Positions 36,372 to 46,793 of a DNA stretch of 64,000 bases are shown here, one piece after another. Source of the stretch: Austropuccinia psidii (taxonomy: Eukaryota; Basidiomycota; Pucciniomycetes; Pucciniales; Sphaerophragmiaceae). The stretch's first letter is position 1. Each line of letters opens with the position of its first letter. The notes beneath the pieces were generated by a model. It saw only the letters and a program-made list of their open reading frames with translations, was not told the DNA's origin and did not search any database. The stretch spans positions 7,304,105 to 7,368,104 of the forward strand of contig JALGQZ010000013.1 in NCBI GenBank assembly GCA_023105745.1, in the 5' to 3' direction. Made by a program: the position numbers and the translations under genes.

Positions 36372-37430
36372 TTATTTAGAAGTTGAAGCAAGCCTGTTGA
36401 TGATAGAAGTATGATCATCTACTGTAAAGTTATCAACTTTTTCATTGTGTAAGTTTTTGAATAAGTTGTATGCTTTTTTTGAAATTTGTAATGACATGGA
36501 TAATGTGGTAAAAGAGTTACTATCACCGCCGTCTGGATAAAGAGTAAAATATTTGGTGCTTTTTGCTTTCCAGATTGTTTGTACAATACCAGGTTCTTTA
36601 CCCATTAAATCAATATCAATAGAGTGGTCTGGAAAGACAAAAAATTCATTAAAGAAATGGAAATTATCAAATATTAAGGTGCTGTCACTTGTAGAAATTG
36701 GGATAGAAAGAAAATAAGCAAGCTCTGAAGAGTCTTTTTGATCAACGTGAGGAAAGTTAGAAGAGTTATTTAAAGTAAATGTTAATTGATTTGCAAATGA
36801 AGAAGAATAAAAATCAGTAAAGTCTAAAATCTCAAAGCCTGGAATGTTGAATTGTTTCATTTGATGTGAATTCATTTCAAAAACTGTTGATGATAATTTT
36901 TGAAAGAGATTTTGAATAATATTTTGTAATTTTGAGAGTTAAAGTGATAAAGAATTATAAAGTTCTGGGTTATTAGAAATAGAGGTAGAATTGATATAAC
37001 ACCCAATAGTAAAGTCACCAAGACAAGGTGGTCTCCATCCAATTGCATACATGGAACCGGTGATCTTGTTTCCAGATTCTTGTAATTTGTTAAGAAAAAA
37101 TTTATATTTAAATGAAAAAGTTGTAAAAAGTTAAGTTGAGATTTTTCATAATCATTCAAGTTTCTAAAAGGAATAAATTGGATGATTGCAAAAGTTTTAT
37201 CAGGTGAATGAAGAAGTGATTTATCATCTGAAATTGTAAATCCAAATTTTATAGAAAATTAATTTTTTTAATATAAGCTCTGTAAGAGTGAGTTTTTGTT
37301 AAAAGAATTGATTTTAAAGTTTTTCTATAAAAATCATTACGAGGAATTGGATCAAAGAAAGCTTCATTTGAAAAGTTACATGTTCTGAAATAAGGAGTTT
37401 CATAATTACATCCTAATTTTTTTTTTTTTG
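36372..37430 (-). pseudogene. TET/JBP-like 2OG-Fe(II) dioxygenase remnant 2
   Basis: The most complete dioxygenase in the window. From upstream: RTCNFSNEAFFDPIPRNDFY (near 37340-37400), DKTFAIIQFIPFRNLNDYEK (about 37140-37200), then after a frame change GNKITGSMYAIGWRPPCLGD (about 37020-37080). The catalytic half from 36875 is open for 167 codons. It contains FTLNNSSNFPHVDQKDSSEL (about 36705-36765) with a clear HxD, FFVFPDHSIDIDLMGKEPGI and VQTIWKAKSTKYFTLYPDGG. The distal iron His is not obvious: the equivalent place reads KYFT. Upstream frame breaks make it a pseudogene or a gene whose exons I cannot join. It lies just outside the left palindrome arm as far as the window can show. Confidence 0.6.
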
Positions 37431-37646
37431 ACGGTGGAATTGATGAGATTTCTGAGAATTGTTCAGATTTTTTTTAGATATCTATTTGATTTCATTGCTC
37501 TAGGCATTTCGAAATTTGAAAAGAGTAATAAAATTCAAAAAATAAGTCTTAAAAAAGCTGAATAACAATCTTATAGCCTCATAAACTTATGAGCTTAGCC
37601 AATCTTTGACAAGCACGCATCTATTCAGTTTTAAAAAATTTATTTC

Positions 37647-37868
37647 ATGAAAATTATTGTAGCAATTAATGAAGAAATGAGTGGAAAGGTATTTTTTGCT
37701 AATAGTAAGGCTAAAAATCAAAGAGAAGCACTGGAATTGATGGAAATAGCACACAAAGATGATTTGGTGCAAAATCTGCTAGTTCTGAGGTGGCGGTCAT
37801 CATGGGAGCTTCAAAATGATGAAACCATACCTCAATTGAATTCCAGGGGGCCCCACTGCTCTGTATGA
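37647..37868 (+). CDS. 73-codon open frame identical in both arms, unknown
   Basis: It starts MKIIVAINEEMSGKVFFANS and contains QREALELMEIAHKDDLVQNL. The identical frame lies at 63658-63879 on minus. Identity of the protein between arms reflects recent duplication rather than proven selection. A second frame over 37780-37870 (GGPTALYDWLWQWG) is also open, so the true reading frame is uncertain. No family recognised. Confidence 0.25.
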   Translation: MKIIVAINEEMSGKVFFANSKAKNQREALELMEIAHKDDLVQNLLVLRWRSSWELQNDETIPQLNSRGPHCSV

Positions 37869-37924
37869 CTGGCTTTGGCAGTGGGGGATTTAAAACATGC
37901 CTTGAGGCTCTGTAACAAGCCCCA

Positions 37925-37989
37925 GGTGACTGTATTGTTTAGAAGAAAAAATATATTCTTAAATTTGTCTGACTGGTGATACAGTCACC
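37925..37989. repeat. 65-bp inverted repeat GGTGACTGTAT...ATACAGTCACC
   Basis: Perfect 11-bp inverted ends enclose an A+T-rich core. The right end also contains a nested palindrome GGTGATACAGTCACC. The mirror copy at about 63537-63601 has one change (GGTGGCTGTAT). Confidence 0.6.
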
Positions 37990-38009
37990 CAAAAGAAATA
38001 ACAAACATG

Positions 38010-38520
38010 TGTTAATTTGAAATCAAATTGAATTAATTGAATCAAATAAGTTAATTAATGAGTTAAATTTTGAAATGAATTAATTAATTACTTTGAATGA
38101 ATCAATTGATCGATTCATTAATTCATTAATTTCAGTAAGGCAATTGATTAATTAATTAATTAAATTGATTCATTGAGAATCAAATTTATTCAATTGGAAA
38201 TTTCATTTAACTATTGAAAATGAAATTGAATTAATTGAAAAAAAAATGATTTGGTTATGTGAAAAGTAAATTTTATGAATTGATGTCATTGATAATTACA
38301 ATTGAAATTAAATCACAATGGTTTCATTTAAATTATTGAAAGTGAATTCATTAAATTTATGAATTGATTATGTTAAATGCTAAATTTATGAATTTGAGTT
38401 GTTATAAACTGAAAGTAATCATACTAATAGTTTAATTAAGGTTTTTTAAGCAAAATTGAAAAATATTTAGATATTATAAATTAATGGTTTAATTAAAATA
38501 AAATAATGATAAACTGTTCG
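38010..38520. repeat. A+T-rich TTAATTAAT low-complexity tract (left arm)
   Basis: Dense TTAATTAA/AATTGATT words, mirrored at about 63010-63510 with more differences than the surrounding arm. No gene. Confidence 0.7.
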
Positions 38521-39423
38521 AAAATAAGAAAGTACTAATGACTTATTGAAAATAAATGTTAGCCAAAAAAAATTACATGGGTATTGGGGTGGCAAAAAAT
38601 TGTTAAGGAATTGATTTTATGAAAGATGAAGTTTCTGAATTACTTCAATTTTGTCAAAAACAAAGATTCATTTGGAATGAAAAAAAAGTAAAATATAATA
38701 AAAACAAAATAATACATAAGCAAGAAAAAAACAAAGAATGATATATGGGTGGGAAGAATTGGTTCAGAGTTGATTTGGGGTTGGCAAATGTGGATTAATA
38801 AATTTAAAAGAGGGTGAAGATTTAATAGGAAGAAAGATTAGACAGGAATATAATTTTTCTTACAAAGTAAATAAACATAAGGATGAAATCAACTTAACTT
38901 ATTGGCAATCATGCAAGTCAAGTCAGCATGGTATGGTCATTAGAAAACACAAGGTTTTTTGATTGCAATTGAAAATAAGCACAGTGAGTATGTTATTAGT
39001 ATGAGTATATTCAGATGGGAAATAAAACACAATTTGTTTAATTTCTTCTAAATATTATTGAGAATAAAACAGAAATAGTGTGTTCTTTGATTGAAAAAAA
39101 ATTGAAATTATTTGTAGTGAAGGATAATAGTTTTGATTTGAATTGTTGAGGAATATTGAAAACAAGGGATTTTCTTGGTGCACTGAGTGAAGTCTTATTT
39201 AAGAACAAATGGCATGGGTAAGGAATGAAAAGGGAGTTTTAAAATAAAGCTATTCTAAAACTAAATGCATGGAAGATATAAAACAAGAAAAGATTCAACT
39301 TTCTCTTGTAATAAGAAACTAATCACAATGGTTCAAATATCATATGTAAGTAAATTAGAAACAGGAGGTAAAGAAGCATATTTGCAAGGGTGGAAGGAGT
39401 GATGTCACAGTGGCTTGTGCTTC
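38521..39423. other. No gene; upstream region of SNF2 (A3)
   Basis: A+T-rich, conserved base for base with the right arm at about 97%, but without open frames of note. Confidence 0.5.
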
Positions 39424-39439
39424 CCATTGGTATAAAAAA
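39424..39439 (+). promoter_or_regulatory. Candidate CCAAT/TATA core promoter of SNF2 gene (A3)
   Basis: CCCATTGGTATAAAAA places an inverted CCAAT box directly against a TATAAAAA box. It is preceded by GTGATGTCAC (39401-39410 region), a CRE-like palindrome. It lies about 1 kb upstream of the first recognisable SNF2 coding sequence, so a long leader or 5' intron would be needed. It is exactly mirrored at 62057-62073. Confidence 0.45.
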
Positions 39440-40429
39440 TCACTTGTAAGATATTGAGCCAATTGATGTTGTGAAGGTGGGCGAACAAGTTGTGAATCAG
39501 TGAACACCACAGAGAAAAGCTGGGGACTTGCATACAGGTCCTTTACAGTATCTTCAGCTTATGTCTGAGTGTATCTCTGGAAGTATCCCTAGTTTAACTC
39601 ACCTTCATTGTATTCTGACATTTTTACTCCCCCTTTAATTTTTATTAATATTTTCTCAACTCAATATATACACTGGCAACAAACATAGGTGATGAATCTT
39701 ATTCACTTTTTGGATTGTGAGAACATTAAAATTTCCTCATAATGCTTATAGTTAGTAGAATAATCTTCAAATCCTCTCATCAATTGAGTTCCTTACAATT
39801 CACTTCATGAATGCTTGTGGATTTTGAAAGTTCATCCAGCTATATGGGGGGAACCTTGAAAAGGAATACTTTGATACTTGTAGCATTAATTGCTTCTTTG
39901 ATCTTATTGTCATTCCACTGCCTTGATTCTTGAATTTATTTGATTTTAATTTATCTTTCATGTTGGCTTAAAGAATGGGGTTAACTTAAGAATTAAGAAA
40001 TTCTATTTACCAGAATGCTTGTTTCCAGATCAATCAAAAATTAAGCTTGAATTGATTTCACACAATGATAATAATAAGTAATGATGAATTTGAAAATTAT
40101 AATGGTAATTATTTTGAGGGAATCCTGTCCAAATTTAAATTAAAAATGGGTGTTCCTCCTTAAAATGATGAATATTTTGGATAAATAAGATCCAATAGTT
40201 TTATAATAAGTAAAATACCTCTCCTTGAGTGATGATTATCATCATAAAAATGGGTGAGAATTATTGGAAAAGATGTTTCCATACAAATTAATCTTAATTT
40301 ATTAGATTAATGTTTCAAAATAAAATATGGATAAATAATAAACTTGAAGCTCTTCAAATAGTGAGCCAATGGCCTTCAACATGATTTAATGAATATTTTT
40401 GAAATTAGATTGTTGAGAATTTCTGCAAG

Positions 40430-42997
40430 GGAAAAATAAACACAGTATAGGATAAATTTGATGAATTAAAAAAAAGCTGGAAAGGGGTTGCATGGGCCAC
40501 AAATGAAAAATTTTGTCCAGTGCTGGATATATCTTGGAGGGAACTGCACATTTGAAAAGGAACTGGTCTCCTCATAGATAATTTCTTTAAAAAGCAAAAT
40601 TCAAGGATTTGGGACAACAGTAATAGGAAATTTGATTGATCTGCAGATTTGGAATATATATATGTCCATTAATAAACTAAGTTTCAAAATATAATTCATT
40701 TTTTACACTATCAAGAAAAATTCAGGGGCTAAATCTTTAGCTTATCAAAATCACTTACAAAATCCCCAGGGGTCTTTCCACTATATAACCCATGCAATCC
40801 TATCATTTAGGTTCCATTTGTCCTAAAAAATCATATGACACTGATATATTAAATTTTCATTCTAAAAAATCTACAGTATGATCTCAATATTTTGCCTTGG
40901 GTTTTTTATTATTCAAATTGAAAAAAAAAATCAATATTGAACAATCCTTTCTAACCTCTCTGAGCTCAGTAATATTCAGAAGAGTATTTAATTATATTCA
41001 TACACTATTAGAATCTGACTTAAGTCATCTTGGGAGCCTAATTCTTTCCAGAGTTTCCATCTGGGTGCCTTGCTTGATATTTTTGGAGGAGTGGCTGAAG
41101 GCTTGAATCCTGAAACATATAAAAAATACAAAAACAATAATAAAGTGCTTTTTATAAATTCTTTCATAAATTTCAAGAATAAAGATAAAAATATCCTATT
41201 ACATGGATGTGTTTTTGTGGATAAAGGGAATATTTTCCAAACAAGAGAGGCTTTCAAGAATGCAAACATGGCTCTGAGACATATTGGAAACTATAGCTCA
41301 CCTTTATTTATTGATATTCCTCAAGCTTCCAACAATAAAAGTTTAACTAATTCTGTTATTTCAATACCTAATTGTCAAACCAATCTTTCATTACACCAAA
41401 TCCAGGGTATTTCCTTTCTTTTAAACATTGAAAATAATATGGAAAAAATTTGTGAAAATCTTTGGAAACATCCAGATAACGTATGGATTAAAAAAGTGGT
41501 TTTTAATGCTGTTGAAAATGGGCTGATACCACAAGATATTGTGTGCAAAAGTAGGGGTGGAATATTGGCTGATGATATGGGACTTGGAAAATCATTGACA
41601 ACTTTATGCTTGATTAAAAAAACACAAAATGAAGCATTAAAGTACTCAGAAATATCTAAGGACCATGTCCCAGCTACTTTGATCATTGTACCACTCTTTC
41701 TACTTTGCATGACTGGAAGAATGAAATAAGACTACATTTTCATGATGGTAGTTTACCATATCCAATATTCCATGGTTCCAATTGTAATTTCATTTCATTC
41801 CAAAATTTGAAGCAGAATGCAGTTATGATCACCACCTATGATGTTATTGCTGGTTATAATGTTGATGATGTCCATGAAATGAGAATAAATTCTCTTTTGG
41901 TCAATTGGTTCAGAATAGTATTGGATGAGGCACAGTAAGCTTCTCTTTTGACTTTTGAAATATAAAATTACTGAAATTCCTACATCAATTTGCTACATAA
42001 AAGAATCTACTCATAGAGCATTCAAAATATTGAATTTTTAATCTGAAAGAAAGTTATGACTTACGGGAACACCATTACAAAGAAATCTTTGGGATCTTCA
42101 TAGTATATTGAAGTTCTTAAAAGTAGAACCATGGAATCTCAATGGGAAAATTGCATAGTTAAACAAATATCATTTGGGACCCAAATGGCAATCCAATCAT
42201 TACAGCTTATCATTCAAACACTCACATTGAGAAGATTGAAAGCCAACCTACTGGAACTTCCCAAGAAAATGCAACATGGAGTTGGTATTGAGATCTATGA
42301 ACCATGGAAAACTCATTATTTCAAAAATCATGAAGAGTTTAGTGCATTATATGGAAAACAGAGGTCCAAAACAGTACAATGGGATTCATCAGAATGTTTT
42401 TCCAGATTATCACATTTGAGGCAGCTTTGCAATAATCCAGCACTAATAGAAAGGGAAGAAGGGGGAAGGAGATACCTTCTACTACCTGTCATTTTAATGA
42501 TTTTATGCTCAAAAATGATCAAAGGAACAAATCCTTGAGGAATTCAGAAACAACCCAAAATCTCAAGTTCTTCTTACAACAAAAGGCACAGGTGGTGTTG
42601 GTATTGATCTGAGATGTGCTTAAAATATCTATATAATGGGAAGAAAGTATTAGTTACACTCTAAACTTAATCTGATATTATTTCAAACATTTAAATTAAT
42701 AACCAGGTTGGAACCCTTCAAATGATGATCAAGCAGTTGATAGGCTTTACGAACTAGGGCGCTAAAGAATAAAGTTCATGTATTTCATTCCATCACCCCT
42801 GGTAGTATTGAGGTGAATATTCAGAAAGCTAGAAGGAAGAAACAGCAGCTTCAGATGTAAGATATTTTATACTTAACCAATATTTATCTTTTTTAGTAGC
42901 TAAAGAATTTTTATTTCATGGCAGGCTGAGCATTGGACATTTAGGTACTGTGGATCATGAATTAGAAAAATTGATTGTGGAAATAGATAAATCATGA
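40430..42997 (+). pseudogene. SNF2/Rad5-like DNA-dependent ATPase (A3)
   Basis: Superfamily 2 helicase-like ATPase, a nuclear chromatin-remodelling or repair type. The N-terminal exon has GVAWATNEKFCP and DISWRELHI (40490-40560). DIFGGVAEGLNPETYKKY begins at 41072. Motif I is GGILADDMGLGKSLTTLCLI (about 41556-41615), motif Ia TLIIVPLFLL (broken relative to A4 TLHNWENEI), motif II VLDEAQ ending the exon at 41935. An intron to about 41997 is followed by IKESTHRAFKILN. Motif III is LTGTPLQRNLWDLHSILKF (about 42060-42116). LRRLKANLLELPKK and LRQLCNNPALIERE are Rad5/Rad16-like. Motif V is GTGGVGIDLRCA (42580-42620), motif VI QAVDRLYELGR, and the tail KKQQLQM continues in a last exon to TGA at 42995-42997. 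Stops between motifs II and III and a frameshift after KVEPWN show it is dead. Confidence 0.75.
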
Positions 42998-43006
42998 ATT
43001 ATATCT

Positions 43007-46000
43007 TTAGGCCTCAGATAGTTCAAGTAAATGATGAATATCTATGCATGGCTTTGATTGTAACATTAGCTTGGAAATAATATTATCAGATGAATAAAGA
43101 TTTTCTGGAAGTCCAATTGGAACCTTAGCTTCTTTCTCAAAAATACCAATTTGTACTCTTCTACTTTCCAAGGCATTTGGAATTCTATTGAATTTGCTTT
43201 TGAATTAATAAGGAATCTAATTGACTTGCTAACGTTGAGAATAAATCTGACCTCCAAGGGGCCTTTGGTTTTATTAATGATCCATTTTCATTTTCATTAG
43301 CAGGGCAGCATTGTGGCTCATCAAATATGGAAGCTTCATCTTGATTAATTTTCAATGATAGTAGGGTCTCTGAGCAATACGATGATAACTGAATAAAAAA
43401 GGAAATTAAGTTGTGTTAAAATTAATCACAAATAAAATAAAGACATACTCTTTTACACCACCTTGATTTCTGTTTCTGACTGGTTTTTTTTGAAAGTGCT
43501 TCAGGTACCAATTTATCAATTTTTAGATCCTCTTGTTTCCCTCTGAACCAGTATTAGAGACTTATTAGTGTATGTATTATCCTTTGGATTTATCAAGAAT
43601 ATTTTCAATGCTCCTTGTTGGTGTAAATAGTTCCAGTGCTTGACAACCTATTTTTCAAATATTTGATTCCCAACATTGATTCCAAGAAAATGTTGACATT
43701 GGGAAGCCTGATTTGAACAGATCCTCTAGAAACATAGCTTTGTAGATTGGTGAAATTAATATTTATGAGTTTATTGGAGCTGTGATTATGGGGATTTATA
43801 ATTGGATTATCAATGCAAGAAAAGGGTAATTTCTCAACAATTTCCAGACTTTCTCCTGATGGAAGAGATTTCCAAGTATTGATGTTAGTTGGAGATCGGA
43901 AATTGTTTCTTTGCATGATCAACCAGCATAATTGTTTTATGGATCTCAAGATTGCATTAGTAGATAGTATGAGGATAGGATGTAATATCTTGGGGATAGT
44001 CCTGTTTGATTGGGGTATAGAGGTCTTGAGAAAGTAATGTAAAGCTTTAGGCATAGTAAAGCAGATTAATTAAAGTAAGATTTGTGGGGTTAGGTGGACA
44101 ATTAAAGAAGAAAGGCCCCTATTTATCATGAAGAAGGGGATTCTGAAGCCCTGTGGCTATTTCTCACAGTTTGAATAAGCCTGAAGAAAGCTATCTTGTG
44201 TAAAAGGAGCTTATTTGCAAAAGTAAGGAATGAGATATCAGGTGAAACAAAGTAGTCTTAGCAAACTAAAATATGATCTTAATAAGCATTGTTTTGAAAG
44301 AATAAAATAAAATTACAGAAAAAACTGATCAAATTAATAATGTATTTATATTGGCTTTATCAGGGAGATCTATAGTACAGGTTGTCCATCTATGGTATTT
44401 TTTCAAGTCATGCTTCACTGAAGTCAAGTACTAAACATTTAGCCACTTCCAATTTTTTTGGAGCAGTGGGAATAAATTCATGTGTTTTTGAGAGAAATGC
44501 GTTGTTAAAAATATCCAAAGCATATGCATCTGTTCCCTTCCAAATAGGCTCATAAGGCCTTTCCTCAGAAATAACACTCAGTCATTTCAATCATCTGCTT
44601 ACTCATCCTAGTTTTGACTGTAGCTCTGATAAGGTCTTAAGGTGTTCTTTTGACTTTTTATGAGTGAGCACAAATCCATCAGGAATATTGACTGGAAGAG
44701 CTTTTGAATGTGCTAGTATCAGTACATATAAAATCATTGAAAGATTTTAAACTATTCATTCCATAATTATTGGCTGGTTTTCCTCTTTTTCATCAAGGGT
44801 GGTTTTCTTATGAGCTGAATGAGATAATCTTGTGCTGAGGCAGGACACTAGAAATTTCAGGCTTAGTCATTGAACTAACAGTAGATCATCTTCTGTTGAA
44901 TTGGTGATTTCAAACCTTTCAGGTTGCATGAGATCTTGTGCAGCAACTGATATTGACTCCAGGATTAGATTTTCACAGAACTGTTTCCTGTGCAAAGTAG
45001 GGACAAAGAGGGATTGGTGTGATTTAGGAATTTATTTTTTGAAAATGTAGTATTGGAAGTAAAGAGAGGGATGGACATTCCAGGCTTCAGGATCATTGGA
45101 AGGATCATTTTTCTTTGGTGAAAAGATATCTAATCCTGAAAAAAAGCAAATAAATATCAATTTTATGGATGAAGCATGAATGAATGTCTCTTGTATTTAC
45201 CAGATTTATCCAAATCCATTAGACATTTGGTTATGCTAAGAGAACCAATACTTTGGGTAGTTTTGTAGAAAATGGCATTTGGAAAAGTTGCTGGACTCGT
45301 TCTCTCACTAGATTTTCAACATCAACATGGCATTTCTTCCATGAGGATACACAAAGTGGCTGATAATGGCTGATTGTTTCTTCAAAGTGATCTGAGTGAA
45401 GAGGATTGAATAATCCAGATTGAGGGAGATTTTTCTTCTTTTGAGATGTTGAAGGATTTTCATTAATGGTTTGCATCACTTTTGAGGTTGGTGGGTTATT
45501 ATCTACCATATTGAAATTGGAGTTAATGAAGGGTTCCTCTATTGGTGATTTTGCTTTTTCCTTGTTGTGGAAGCTGGAAAAATTTTCATATTTGAATGAT
45601 AATTTTGGAAAATATTATTGACTTCAGGGCTGGAATTGGTGGTGGTGGATAGGGTTTTTTAAAATCATTTTGAGGCGGGAATAGTCCTGGTTGTAAAATT
45701 TGAGAATCTGACTGGTGTTGTGGATTGGCTTTTTAAGTATCATAATTGCCTTCTAATTCCTAAGAAAAGAATAATTCAGGGAATACAGTTGAGTTGTTAA
45801 GTAAAGCCAAAATGAAATATGGAAACATACTTCTTCATTTGAATTCCAATTATAAATAGCTCAATATGGGCAAAAGCTGGAAAAACATATGATACAAATC
45901 ATCTTCAAGTATTTTGGAGACCTCCTGAATGTTTTTCCTTGCATACTCAGAAAAGTGACTGACTATCACAAGTAGCAAGCTTGAGAGAAGGAAGAAATTT

Positions 46001-46105
46001 TGAGATTTTGGATATGAATTCTGATTTTTCAACCATCTTTGGCTTTATTTCAGGTAATGGATCCATTTTGGAGGAGAGATTATCTAAAATTGGCTGGGGT
46101 TTCAT
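43007..46105 (-). pseudogene. Gene C of element A (A3)
   Basis: Start IIMKPQPILDNLSSKMDP near 46105, followed by KPKMVEKSEFISKISKFLPS. IQEVSKILEDDLYHMFFQLL is in frame here, whereas A4 has a frameshift. A linker with NPPTSKVMQTINENPSTSQK follows, then QSGLFNPLHSDHFEETISHY and SSWKKCHVDVENLVRERV (45320-45400). Decayed middle sequence lies at 44400-45000. A later exon reads MPKALHYFLKTSIPQSNRTI (44054), TNINTWKSLPSGESLEIVEK and RLPNVNIFLESMLGIK. The stop is at 43007-43009, 9 bp from the SNF2 stop. About 80% identical to A4. Function unknown. Confidence 0.65.
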
Positions 46106-46793
46106 TATTATATATGATTTTTGAAATGAAATTGAAAAAGATAGAAATCCAGGGTTCTTTTCAGTGTTGAAGACAGAAAGGATTATTATGGAATTGAGGA
46201 TTTTGGGAAGCCAATTATAATGATGACTTTTGATAAATGTTAATATTTGTATTTGAGCATTACTCAAGATAGAATAAACTAGGGAAACATTTAGAGACCA
46301 GAGCAGGCATACATAATAGGCTTATATATTAAATGATTTTGGGATCCTATAGGAAGGTTCAGCTCTGAAAAAATTAAAATAATAACAGATTTATGACTAG
46401 TAGTCATAATTGTGAAAGGGCACATTGTGGCTAAATTATTAATTCTCTCAATGGGTGAATTTCTAAGATATTTCCCTCATGTTTTATTTCCAAATACATC
46501 CATTACTGAATTCTGAACATGGATACAAACAGAGACTAAGATATTAAGACTATTCAGGATTTATATGTTAAGTAACTTTGAGAACATATAGGACACTTCA
46601 GCTGCCAAATATACTACAGTAATGTCAAAATTATGATTTTTGGTCATAATGTTGAATGAAACTCATCTTGCAACTTAGTTATGTATTCTCTCGATGGTTG
46701 GATCTTTAGAATAATTCAGGTTAAATTTCATTTCCATACACATCTAATACAAAACTCTAAACTTGGATACCCAAAAAGACCAAGAGATAAAGA
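46106..46793. other. Gene B to gene C spacer with paired palindromes (A3)
   Basis: It contains TTATGACTAGTAGTCATAA (46391-46409) and a weaker ATTATGATTTTTGGTCATAA near 46630-46650 in two diverged repeat units of about 240 bp, mirroring 54333-54963. Confidence 0.6.
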
